This document shows, in pieces, positions 26,147-34,269 of a DNA stretch of 64,000 bases; within the stretch, counting starts at the first letter, position 1; each line of letters begins with the position of its first letter. The position numbers and the translations under genes are program-made. Origin of the DNA: Arthrobacter sp. ov407 (lineage in GTDB: Bacteria; Actinomycetota; Actinomycetes; Actinomycetales; Micrococcaceae); contig NZ_FNGD01000014.1 of the NCBI RefSeq assembly GCF_900102895.1, positions 1 to 64,000 on the forward strand. The letters run 5' to 3'. The notes under the pieces were generated by a model. It ran no database searches. It was not told where the DNA came from and worked only from the letters and a program-made list of their open reading frames with translations.

Positions 26147-26809
26147 ATGACATCTCGCACTTCGCTTTCCGGTCCCTGGCGAGCCTGTGCGGCCGCTTTG
26201 GTGTCGATCTCCCTGATGTCGGTGGCAGCGTGCAGCGGGGGTGCTACCCCGCCTCCCGGATCTTCACCTGCTGATTCGCCAAGTCCGTCAGCATCGTCCA
26301 CGCCGAGTGCAACTCCGACGCCCACCGCCAGCTACAAGCCCGCCGACGCGACCGGAAAGGCGCAGAACGTCCCGGTCCCGGTGCTGCCCGAGGCTGCGAA
26401 GGCGGAGACGAAGGAAGGTGCTATTGCCTTTGCAAGGCATTGGTTCAGTTTGCTCAGCTACGGATACGAGACTGGCGATACAGGACCCCTGGAAAGCGTC
26501 ACCTCGCCGGCATGCTCTCCATGCGGAACGGCCAAGCGCGACATCATCCCTTGGCACCAAGACGGGCGCTGGCTCATAGGCGGTCAAATCACGACTCCTG
26601 CTGTGGAAACGACATTTTCAGCTGGAGCCGACGGCATTTACAAGGTTGCTGTCCAGGTTCACCAAGTCCCGCTGACCTACGTCAGAGCCGACGGGAGCGT
26701 CGCCCAGAAAGGGGAGCAAAAAGACGATACCGGAAACCTTCTCCTCATTGCTTTCCGCAATAAGGCTTGGCACGTTGAAGATGTCGGAAGCATTGTCGGT
26801 AAGAAATGA
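26147..26809 (+). CDS. DUF6318-type lipoprotein
   Basis: The 220-residue protein has a type II signal peptide with lipobox VAAC (Cys29) and a Ser/Pro/Thr-rich linker typical of exported actinobacterial lipoproteins. A globular C-terminal domain follows (about 75-220) that matches the DUF6318 family: EGAIAFARHWFSLLSYGYETGD and TSPACSPC with a close Cys pair. Its job is unknown. GGGGGAG precedes the ATG by about 10 nt. The stop overlaps the next gene by ATGA, so the two secreted products are made together. GC content falls in this region compared with its surroundings. Confidence 0.82.
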   Translation: MTSRTSLSGPWRACAAALVSISLMSVAACSGGATPPPGSSPADSPSPSASSTPSATPTPTASYKPADATGKAQNVPVPVLPEAAKAETKEGAIAFARHWFSLLSYGYETGDTGPLESVTSPACSPCGTAKRDIIPWHQDGRWLIGGQITTPAVETTFSAGADGIYKVAVQVHQVPLTYVRADGSVAQKGEQKDDTGNLLLIAFRNKAWHVEDVGSIVGKK

Positions 26810-27750
26810 GGACCCTTCGACCTCACGATCTTGGGCGGGCACTCCTAACGGTGCTCCTCTTGGTGTGCGTATCGGCTCCCCCAGCCTCAGCAGACGGAGC
26901 GGCGGACCCTTCTATTTCCGGTGGCTGGGGGCCCAAGGACGCGCATGTAGGAGGGTGGGCTTGGGACCAAGCATTGAATGACTTCGTTCGGACTCAGCCC
27001 GGATCTGTATCTCCCGACCCTTTCCAGTACAAGTACGAACTCCAGTGCCACCTAGGCGGAGGCGACTTTGATGCGGCTTGTCTCGCAGTCCTAGTCGATT
27101 GCAAGAACGGGCCAGACGGCAAAGAAGGTATTCCGGTCGTTTGGCTAAAGGCACCAGCTGGGATCGCGAACCCCTCGTGGTCGTTCCACTCCGGCCCAAC
27201 GTGTCTCTTCGACCCCAGGCCCGCGGACTTGCTCCCCAGAATTGCCGCGATGATCCAACGCGAATTCCAGCGGCTGCCGATATCGGCTGGCACGTCTTCG
27301 GCCCAACCTAGCCCCAACACGCTGCGGGGAGCAGAGACCAACTTCTATGCCAGCGCCGCAGATCAGCAGTTCGACATCACAATCCTGGCCCAGGCAGTCC
27401 ACGTCATTGCCAAGCCCGTGGAGTACACGTGGAGCTATGGCGACGGCACTTCGCTGGGGCCGCAAACGGCGGCCGGTGGACCGCTTCCGCAGGACCGCTG
27501 GGGGGAGAAGACCTTGACGAGCCACGTCTACGCCCAGACCGGCGACTTCCCCGTGGTTCTGACAACGCATTTCCAAGGCACCTACTCCGTCAATGGCGGC
27601 CCGCCCCTTCCCATCCCGGGCCAAGGCTCCTTCAGATCGCCGCCGCAGACCGTTAGCGTCTGGCGGTCGATCACAAGGAACTACGCAGACACGTGCCTGC
27701 AGAACCCCCAAGGCCAAGGCTGCCCCGGCGTCGCACCACCGGCGCCATGA
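26806..27750 (+). CDS. Secreted protein with a PKD-like domain, partner of the DUF6318 lipoprotein
   Basis: The 314-residue product starts with a Sec signal peptide (GRALLTVLLLVCVSAPPASA). The first half is a Cys-containing domain I do not recognise (YELQCHLGGGDFDAACLAVLVDCK). The second half has a PKD-type beta domain (about 190-290) with VEYTWSYGDGTSLG and SHVYAQTGDFPVVLTT, the usual PKD core. Such domains mediate surface contacts. It ends with a Pro-rich tail and has no membrane anchor. Translation is coupled to the lipoprotein gene, so the two may form a cell-surface complex. Function unknown. Confidence 0.75.
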   Translation: MRTLRPHDLGRALLTVLLLVCVSAPPASADGAADPSISGGWGPKDAHVGGWAWDQALNDFVRTQPGSVSPDPFQYKYELQCHLGGGDFDAACLAVLVDCKNGPDGKEGIPVVWLKAPAGIANPSWSFHSGPTCLFDPRPADLLPRIAAMIQREFQRLPISAGTSSAQPSPNTLRGAETNFYASAADQQFDITILAQAVHVIAKPVEYTWSYGDGTSLGPQTAAGGPLPQDRWGEKTLTSHVYAQTGDFPVVLTTHFQGTYSVNGGPPLPIPGQGSFRSPPQTVSVWRSITRNYADTCLQNPQGQGCPGVAPPAP

Positions 27751-27927
27751 CCACCGCGGCGGACGTCCCGGCGGCGAACCCTCCTCACGCCCTCGCCGGT
27801 GGGGTCCCCGCCGTCGACGCGTCTCCGTGACGGGCGGCTACACGGGTGATCCGAGTCTCACTCGGAATAGTTGCCAACGCTGTGCAGTTATCGCCAACGA
27901 ACCAATCCCTTGTGAAAGGAACTGCGC

Positions 27928-28998
27928 ATGCTGTTTTCCCCGATGACCCTCGGCGAGCTGGAACTACCCAACCGACTCGTGATGGCGCCGCTTACCCGCG
28001 TACGCTCGGGCAACGAAGGAATCCCCGGCCCGCTGGTGGTCGAACACTACCGTCAGCGCGCCTCGCTCGGCCTGATCGTTAGTGAAGGCACGTACCCCAG
28101 CCACGCAGGCCGAGGCTTCCCGGGTCAGCCGGGGCTCGTGACCGACGAGCAGCTCGCGGGCTGGGCCAACGTCACAGCGGCCGTGCATGCCGAAGGCGGC
28201 CGCATCTTCGCCCAGGTCATGCACGCCGGCCGGGTTACCCACCAGGACACCACCGGTGGCTACGAGGTGGTCGCACCCAGTGCCATTGCCATCGACGGCG
28301 AGACCCGCACGTACGAGGGCAAGAAGGCGTTCCCCGTACCGCACGCCCTGACCACCGAGGAACTGCCGGGCATCGTCCAGGAATTCGTGACGGCATCCCG
28401 CAAGGCAGTAGAGGCAGGATTCGACGGCGTCGAACTTCACTCGGCCAACGGTTACCTTCTGCACGAGTTCCTCACTCCGGCCGCCAACCAGCGCGACGAC
28501 GTCTACGGCGGCTCCCCGGAGAACCGGGCGCGCTTCGTGATTGAAGTTACCCAGGCCGTGGTGGACGCCATCGGCGCGGACCGCGTCGGCATCCGCATTT
28601 CTCCGGAGCACAATGTCCAGGGTGCCCTCGAACTCGACGCAGCAGACGTCCGGGCCACCTACGCATACCTCGTGGACGCTCTGGCTCCGCTGAAGCTGGC
28701 CTACCTCAGCATCCTGCATAAGGACCCCACCGGCGAGCTCGTCCAGGACCTGCGCGCACGCTTCAACGGAACGTTCCTGGTCAATACCGGCTTCGGTGTC
28801 GTCACCACGCGCGACGAGGCAACGGCGCTGGTCGCAGACGGCCACGCTGACGCCGTCGTGGTCGGACGCCCCGCCATCGCCAACCCGGACCTGGTCCGCC
28901 GCTGGCGTGAAGGCCTGCCGGTCAACGAGGCGGATCCGGCCACATTCTACGGCGACGGCGCCGAGGGCTACACCGACTACCCGGCCTACCAGAACTAA
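27928..28998 (+). CDS. Old yellow enzyme family alkene reductase (NADH:flavin oxidoreductase)
   Basis: The 356-residue TIM-barrel protein matches the NemA/OYE class: PMTLGELELPNRLVMAPLTR at the start, ELHSANGYLLHEFLTP with the substrate-binding His/Asn pair (H-S-A-N), NQRDDVYGGSPENRARF, and the FMN-phosphate site GFGVVTTRDEA...DAVVVGRPAIANPDL. It reduces activated C=C bonds or nitro groups with NAD(P)H and FMN. AAAGGA lies 7 nt before the ATG. It is a single gene, followed by the repeat element at 29025-29229. Confidence 0.92.
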   Translation: MLFSPMTLGELELPNRLVMAPLTRVRSGNEGIPGPLVVEHYRQRASLGLIVSEGTYPSHAGRGFPGQPGLVTDEQLAGWANVTAAVHAEGGRIFAQVMHAGRVTHQDTTGGYEVVAPSAIAIDGETRTYEGKKAFPVPHALTTEELPGIVQEFVTASRKAVEAGFDGVELHSANGYLLHEFLTPAANQRDDVYGGSPENRARFVIEVTQAVVDAIGADRVGIRISPEHNVQGALELDAADVRATYAYLVDALAPLKLAYLSILHKDPTGELVQDLRARFNGTFLVNTGFGVVTTRDEATALVADGHADAVVVGRPAIANPDLVRRWREGLPVNEADPATFYGDGAEGYTDYPAYQN

Positions 28999-29024
28999 GG
29001 CAGCGCGGCAGCACCTCCGCCGCT

Positions 29025-29229
29025 GGACATGTCCAGCCGTGGCGACAAAGAGTGGGCAGAGCACCGTTCTGCCCACTCTTTGGGTTAAAGAATGGACATG
29101 TCCCAGGGACGGCCATGAATAACCGCGGGGCGGATGAAGAACCACCGCGGGACATGTCCAGCCTTGGTCATGAACAGTGAGCAGGATGCCCTTGTACCCA
29201 CTGGGGGATTCTAAGAATGGGCATGTCCC
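29025..29229. repeat. Paired palindromic repeat element with GGACATGTCC ends
   Basis: Three copies of the perfect palindrome GGACATGTCC (29025-29034, 29094-29103, 29150-29159) and a fourth variant GGGCATGTCC (29220-29229) delimit two units of about 79 bp (29025-29103 and 29150-29229). The units share matching ends and inner segments (GGACATGTCCAGCC at the left, AAGAATGGRCATGTCCC at the right). Their middles have drifted apart. Confidence 0.75.
29046..29082. terminator. Hairpin inside the repeat element, between convergent genes
   Basis: A perfect 15-bp inverted repeat (arms 29046-29060 and 29068-29082, 7-nt loop), ending in CTTT/AAAG, lies between the stops of the OYE gene and the nuclease-helicase gene. 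It can stop transcripts from both sides. Confidence 0.7.
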
Positions 29230-29248
29230 GCGAGCTGGCGGGCGAAGC

Positions 29249-32200
29249 TCAGGAGGACACAGACCGCTGGCACAGGCCGATGAAGCCGCCCAGCTGTTCC
29301 ATGCCCTCCGGATGCGTGGGCAGGTAGTTTGTCAGTTCCGGCGCGCGGACGATCACTGCCCGCCACTGCCCGCGGGAGACCGCCACATTGATCCGGTTCC
29401 GCGAGAGCAGGAACTCCATGCCCCGCGGAGCCTCGGCCACCGCTGAACATGCCATGGACACGATCACGACGGCCGCTTCCTGGCCTTGGAACTTGTCCAC
29501 AGTCCCTACCCGCACTCCAGAGAGGTCCGCGGTGTCCAGAGCGTCGCGGATCACGTTGACCTGGGCGTTGTAGGCCGCCACCACCAGGATGTCGGCGGCG
29601 TCGAGTGGGCGTTTGCCCGCCTCCGAATGCCAGCTGAGCCCCTGATGCCGTTTCACCTGACGGACCACTTCGGCGGCTTCCTCGGCCGACGACGTGATGT
29701 TGCCGCTGTGCTCCACCATGACGGTCTCGATTCCGGCAGGAACTCCATCGAGCCGCCGGAGGTCAGCAGCCGGGGCGGAGCGCAACTTGCCCTCATAGGA
29801 GAGTTCGGAGACGGCCCGGCAAAGCTCCGACGTCATCCGCCACGAGTCGGCCAGGAAGTAGCCAAGTTCCGGCGGAAGCGTGGCATGACCGGCGGAAACC
29901 CAGCCCAGCGCTGACTCGTCCACGGGTTCGGGGTGTGCGCCCTGGCTGACCTGTGGCAGCTGCTGGGGATCACCGAGCAACAGCAGCCGGCTGCTGGCCT
30001 GGGCCACGGCAAGGGTGTTAGCCAAGGAGAACTGCCCGGCCTCGTCGATCACCAGCAGATCCAGCGACCCGGCCGGGACATTTGCTCCCGTCATGGTCCA
30101 CGCCGTACCTCCGACGAGCGCCCCGCCGGGCGAGCTCAGCAGGCGCGCCACATCCTGCGCCGAACGCTGCTGCCAGGGGAGGGGCTCCGCGTGTTTCACG
30201 TCCTTGGCGACCACGGAGGGATCCACGCCGGCCTTGGTAACGGCGGTCTTCAGCAGGTTCTCCACCACCGCATGGGATTGGCCGACGACCCCGATTTTCC
30301 AGCCGCGGGCCACGAGCCGGGCAATCACGTGTGAGCCCACATGCGTTTTGCCGGTCCCGGGAGGACCCTGGACCGCAACATAGGAGTGGTCCAGGGCCGC
30401 TACGGCCTCGGTGATGGCGTCTATGTAGCGGTCCGGTCCGTCGCCGGGCGTGGGCAGCGGTGCCCCGGAGGCAAGCCGCGGCGGGACCCGCCGGACGAGG
30501 TCCAGGGCAGGATGATGCGGGAACGCGGACGGCCTCCCCTGCAATGCCGAGGTGACGTGGGCAGCCAGGGCCGCCAGCGCCTCCTCAAGGCTCTTGGTCT
30601 GGATGGGTTGGTCTTCGGTCAGCGCTACAGGGACCTGGTTGTAGGGTTCGATGTTTTTGCGGAGCTTGTCCCGGATGATGACGGTGTCCTTGCCATCCTC
30701 GTGGCCCAGCTCCAGAACCTCGGTGCCGAACCAGCCGTTGCGTCCGGTCCCGTTGACACCTGTGCCCTCGAGCCCGGCCGGAAGCGGCGGCTCATACATG
30801 CGGAACCACGTGCTGCCTTCACGGAGGTCGGACCCGGGGCTTACGGTGCCGATCAGCTTCACCCGGCGTTCCGGCAGCTTGGCGCCGTCTTTCCACCAGT
30901 CCTCAAGAACCTCGGCGTCCTCGACGAGGAAGACGTTGCGGTCCTGCTGGTGATGGGTGTCGGGGCCGTTCTCGCAGCGGTCGAAGTGCGCCCACCAGAA
31001 CGCCTTGCGCTCCCGCCGGTGATAGCTGACCGCCGCCGCCAGCATCGAGACCGCCTTCCGGTCGTCCTCGGACAGTCCGACGCCGGGACCCGCCAGTTCG
31101 GCCAGCGCCACTTCCAGCGGGTCCAGTTCGAGCGGTTCCAGTGCAGCGGAAGCCGGCCCGGAGTCCGCGCTGATGTCTACGGCCTCGAACGCGGCCGAGG
31201 ACGCGACGCCGCCTCCCGGCTTGATCCCGCGCTCCTGCGCCAGGCCCAGGAGCCAGTTCCGGAGCTCCAGCGTAGAGAGGCAGTCGTATTCGTTGTAGTC
31301 GGAGATCCCTGCGAGGATTGTGGCCGCTTCATCGGGCCGCTCATTGTCACGTGCGTCGCAGTAGTGGGCATAGGCAACCACCGAGGCGCCGGCGTCCTTC
31401 ACGTCCCCGGAGCGCAGAGTCGTCCCCATGTAGAGGGGCTCAAGTTTCTTAATGCTGTAGGAATTCTCCGAGATCCGGATGCTGTTGCGGACGGTCTGGT
31501 ACAGATCCACCAAGAGCCCGTCGCGCAGCCAGCGGTCCACGGTGTCTTCGCCGGCCACGTGCATGACGGAGAGTTTCCGGAGCGCCGTTTTCTCATAGGC
31601 GGCGTAGTGGTAGACGTGCATGTCCGGGTAGTCCCGCCGCCGTTTTTCCACATAGTCGAGGAAGTCGAGGAAGGCCTGTTTCTCCGCCTCCCGGCTATGC
31701 GCCCAGAACGGCCGGAAAACCCCGGGAACGCCGGGTCCCATCGGTGCTTCGATGACGCCGAACAGGTACTCCAATCCCCAGACTCCGGTGGCCTTTTCCT
31801 GCCACAGCGGATCGCCCTCGAAGTCGAAGAAAATGTCGCCGTCGCTGGGCGGGGGAAGTTCGGCCAGTGTGTTTTCCGGAATGACCCCAAAGCGGATGGT
31901 GTGCTCTTGGCCGTCCTTGGGGAACCGGACCTCACCATCCGCGGCACCGATGCCGCTCTGCATCCGGGCCTGGGCCTGCAGGCGCTGCAACGAGGCGGAG
32001 GGGCTGACCAAAGTGGCTTCCGCGAGCTCAGTGACCGTGCGAATGCCGTCAGCACGGAGTTTCTTGCGCTGTGCCGAATTCATTCGGGCGACGAGCAGGA
32101 GGTCGTCGGTGGCCGTGACCTGCTCCTGGCAGTAGTCGCAGCGGCCGCAGGCGGTGATTCCCGCGGCTCCCCACTGAATTGCGCCCCACTGAACTGCTCC

Positions 32201-32905
32201 CCACTGCACTGCGCCGGGCTGGGCCAGATGAGAGGAGGTCAAAGCAAGGAAGCGGTCCCGCCGCTCGCGGAAGACCGGCAGGATCTCCGAGAGTTTGTGG
32301 TGGCTGCGGACGTAGTCGAATCCTCCGTCCGGGAGCTGGACGGTGGCGCCAAGGACCAGGGTCACAGCCAGGTCCGGCGCAATCCCGGCCTTCAGCAACT
32401 GGTCCCCGTAGGCGGCCAGTTGGAGTAGGGCTGTCACCTTCGCGTGGCGGGCGAGCTTGGTGTCGAACACGGCGTAGCTGCCGTCGGCCTGCCGGACCAG
32501 GAAATCGGAGCGGCCATGGAACTGGCCGTCGAAGAAGGCAGCCTGGAAGACAACATCGGCGCCGGAGCGCAGGGCGTCGATGGATTCCCGATGCTTAGCC
32601 TCAAGGGTGGCGCGGTCCATGGCCTCGGCCGGGACGACGTCGTACACGCCGTGTCCGGTGGCTGGATCCCAGTGGCCGAACTCCTCGACGAAGGAGCCCA
32701 GCACCCGGTGCTCGTGCAGGTCACCCAACACGGCCGCATGCTTGAGCATCTCATCGTCTTCGAAGGCAGCCTTGGGGGAGCGGCCCAGCTTTTCGTCGAG
32801 CTTCCGGAGCAGCTGGTACTCGCAACTGGCGGCCGTGACGAGGTCGCTCGCGGAGAAGACCAGGTCCTGCGCTGTCCCGGCTACTTCCGGTTCAAGAAAA
32901 AACAC
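29249..32905 (-). CDS. TM0106-type RecB-like nuclease fused to an SF1 helicase
   Basis: The 1218-residue protein combines a RecB/Cas4-like nuclease (catalytic residues in GRSDFLV, D134, and FDTKLAR, D148/K150, with a later Gln), four Cys suggestive of a 4Fe-4S cluster (C28 plus the triplet CGRCDYC near residue 250), an RNase H-like domain (DIFFDFEGDP) and a C-terminal superfamily 1 helicase. The helicase has Walker A GPPGTGKT near 847, LLVIDEAGQFSLA for Walker B and GTVDKFQGQEAAVVIVSM near the end. It probably processes DNA ends; its pathway is not known. The start is a GTG at 32905 with GGGGG upstream. Three 15-bp repeats encode VQWGA-type units before the Cys triplet. Confidence 0.85.
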   Translation of the reverse strand: MFFLEPEVAGTAQDLVFSASDLVTAASCEYQLLRKLDEKLGRSPKAAFEDDEMLKHAAVLGDLHEHRVLGSFVEEFGHWDPATGHGVYDVVPAEAMDRATLEAKHRESIDALRSGADVVFQAAFFDGQFHGRSDFLVRQADGSYAVFDTKLARHAKVTALLQLAAYGDQLLKAGIAPDLAVTLVLGATVQLPDGGFDYVRSHHKLSEILPVFRERRDRFLALTSSHLAQPGAVQWGAVQWGAIQWGAAGITACGRCDYCQEQVTATDDLLLVARMNSAQRKKLRADGIRTVTELAEATLVSPSASLQRLQAQARMQSGIGAADGEVRFPKDGQEHTIRFGVIPENTLAELPPPSDGDIFFDFEGDPLWQEKATGVWGLEYLFGVIEAPMGPGVPGVFRPFWAHSREAEKQAFLDFLDYVEKRRRDYPDMHVYHYAAYEKTALRKLSVMHVAGEDTVDRWLRDGLLVDLYQTVRNSIRISENSYSIKKLEPLYMGTTLRSGDVKDAGASVVAYAHYCDARDNERPDEAATILAGISDYNEYDCLSTLELRNWLLGLAQERGIKPGGGVASSAAFEAVDISADSGPASAALEPLELDPLEVALAELAGPGVGLSEDDRKAVSMLAAAVSYHRRERKAFWWAHFDRCENGPDTHHQQDRNVFLVEDAEVLEDWWKDGAKLPERRVKLIGTVSPGSDLREGSTWFRMYEPPLPAGLEGTGVNGTGRNGWFGTEVLELGHEDGKDTVIIRDKLRKNIEPYNQVPVALTEDQPIQTKSLEEALAALAAHVTSALQGRPSAFPHHPALDLVRRVPPRLASGAPLPTPGDGPDRYIDAITEAVAALDHSYVAVQGPPGTGKTHVGSHVIARLVARGWKIGVVGQSHAVVENLLKTAVTKAGVDPSVVAKDVKHAEPLPWQQRSAQDVARLLSSPGGALVGGTAWTMTGANVPAGSLDLLVIDEAGQFSLANTLAVAQASSRLLLLGDPQQLPQVSQGAHPEPVDESALGWVSAGHATLPPELGYFLADSWRMTSELCRAVSELSYEGKLRSAPAADLRRLDGVPAGIETVMVEHSGNITSSAEEAAEVVRQVKRHQGLSWHSEAGKRPLDAADILVVAAYNAQVNVIRDALDTADLSGVRVGTVDKFQGQEAAVVIVSMACSAVAEAPRGMEFLLSRNRINVAVSRGQWRAVIVRAPELTNYLPTHPEGMEQLGGFIGLCQRSVSS
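32166..32210. repeat. Three in-frame 15-bp tandem repeats inside the nuclease-helicase gene
   Basis: Units 32166-32180, 32181-32195 and 32196-32210 differ by only a few bases and encode, on the minus strand, repeats of VQWGA just upstream of the CGRCDYC motif. In-frame units change the linker length without breaking the gene. Confidence 0.8.
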
Positions 32906-32929
32906 TGCGCCCCCGTTGGTTGACCCTGT

Positions 32930-32972
32930 TTGACCAGATCCGGTTGACCAGATCCGCTTGAACTAGATCCGC
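32930..32972 (+). repeat. Three tandem 14/15-bp repeats in a divergent promoter region
   Basis: TTGACCAGATCCGG (32930-32943), TTGACCAGATCCGC (32944-32957) and TTGAACTAGATCCGC (32958-32972) follow one another. They lie between the divergent nuclease-helicase and polymerase genes, and each begins with a -35-like TTGACC/TTGAAC. Confidence 0.7.
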
Positions 32973-33129
32973 TGTCGTTGATGGTCCTATTGCCAAGCTA
33001 CCAAAGGCCACCGACATGTGAAGTCGAGGAACCCTGTGCGGTACGACTTTGGCCCCGGCAAAGTCAGGAGGCCGAAGGCTGCGCGGCCAAGCTCGGTGGA
33101 GAGCCGATGCTTGCGAGGGATGTTTAGGG

Positions 33130-33135
33130 CACACT
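33130..33135 (+). promoter_or_regulatory. Leaderless -10-like element for the Y-family polymerase gene
   Basis: CACACT stands 6 nt before the GTG at 33142. The site fits the spacing seen at other genes here and helps choose this start. Confidence 0.4.
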
Positions 33136-33141
33136 GGTGGC

Positions 33142-34215
33142 GTGAGCGGAATCCGGTGGGTGCTGCATGTCGATCTCGACCAGTTCATCGCGGCGGTCGA
33201 AGTGCTCCGGCGGCCGGAGCTTGCGGGCAAGCCGATCATTGTCGGCGGTCGCGGCGACCCCACGGAACGAGCTGTGGTGGCGACCGCATCCTACGAAGCC
33301 AGGGCGTTCGGCGTGGGTTCCGGAATGCCCTTACGCATTGCGGCCCGGAAAGTGCCCGACGCCGTGATCCTCCCCGTCGATCACGAGGCTTACCTCGCGG
33401 CGTCTGAAACGGTGATGGCCACCCTGCGCGCGCAGCCCGGCGCCACCGTGCAGGTGCTGGGGTGGGATGAAGCCTTTGTCGGCACTGAGACAGAGAATCC
33501 GGAAGCCTACGCCCGGCAGGTGCAGGCCGCTGTCCTGCAGCGAACGCAGCTGCACTGCAGCGTGGGCGTCGGCGACACCCTGGTCCGAGCCAAGGTCGCC
33601 ACCGGATTCGGCAAGCCGGCCGGCGTCTTCCGTCTCACTGCCGGTAACTGGCTAGACGTCATGGGCAGTCGGCCCACCAAGGACCTGTGGGGCGTCGGAA
33701 CCAAAGTGTCGGGCCGGCTGGCCAAACTCGGCATCAACACAGTCGCCGAGCTCGCCGCGTCCGACCCCCAGGACCTTATCCCGGAGTTCGGCCCCAGGAT
33801 GGGTCCTTGGTACGCGGAGCTCGGACGAGGGGACGGCGCCAGCGTTGTGGACGACACCCCGTGGGTTGCCCGCGGGCACAGCCGGGAGACCACCTTCCAG
33901 CGCGACCTGACCGAGCCCGCCCAGGTGGACGACGCCGTGAGAGATCTGACCGCGCGTGTCCTTGAGGATGTTGTGGCCGAAGGACGGCCCGTGATTGGGC
34001 TGACCCTCAAGGTTCGGTACGCACCGTTCGTCACCAAGACCCACGCAAGGAAGATTCCCGAGACATTCGACAGCAACGAAATCCTCGCGCGGGCCCTGGA
34101 CCTCGCCGCCGGAATCGAAGCGGGCCGTCCGATCCGACTCCTAGGCCTGCGGGCCGAAATGACAATGCCCGACGATGCCCGAAAGGGACATACGCCGACG
34201 CGCGGCGGTTGGTGA
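33142..34215 (+). CDS. dinB: DNA polymerase IV-type Y-family translesion polymerase
   Basis: The 357-residue protein has the Y-family palm and fingers: VLHVDLDQFIAAVE with the first metal-binding Asp pair, and LGWDEAFVG, a variant of the usual SIDE motif that keeps the catalytic Asp-Glu. A helix-hairpin-helix follows (DLWGVGTKVSGRLAKLGINTVAELA), then the little-finger domain (TPWVARGHSRETTFQRDL). It copies past damaged bases with low fidelity. The GTG at 33142 gives a normal N terminus; the open frame extends to 33049 without support. The C terminus stops early and lacks a beta-clamp-binding QLSLF-type tail. No SOS box was seen upstream. Confidence 0.88.
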   Translation: MSGIRWVLHVDLDQFIAAVEVLRRPELAGKPIIVGGRGDPTERAVVATASYEARAFGVGSGMPLRIAARKVPDAVILPVDHEAYLAASETVMATLRAQPGATVQVLGWDEAFVGTETENPEAYARQVQAAVLQRTQLHCSVGVGDTLVRAKVATGFGKPAGVFRLTAGNWLDVMGSRPTKDLWGVGTKVSGRLAKLGINTVAELAASDPQDLIPEFGPRMGPWYAELGRGDGASVVDDTPWVARGHSRETTFQRDLTEPAQVDDAVRDLTARVLEDVVAEGRPVIGLTLKVRYAPFVTKTHARKIPETFDSNEILARALDLAAGIEAGRPIRLLGLRAEMTMPDDARKGHTPTRGGW

Positions 34216-34269
34216 CGGCGTCGCTAACCCGACATTTCGGACCGCCCCTCATTCGCGCCGTAAGGCAAA

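Noticed and set aside
27747..27830. 27-codon frame overlapping the PKD-protein gene by ATGA
   Set aside because: The ATGA overlap is attractive, but the product (Ala/Pro/Val only, no motif) is too short and featureless to support.
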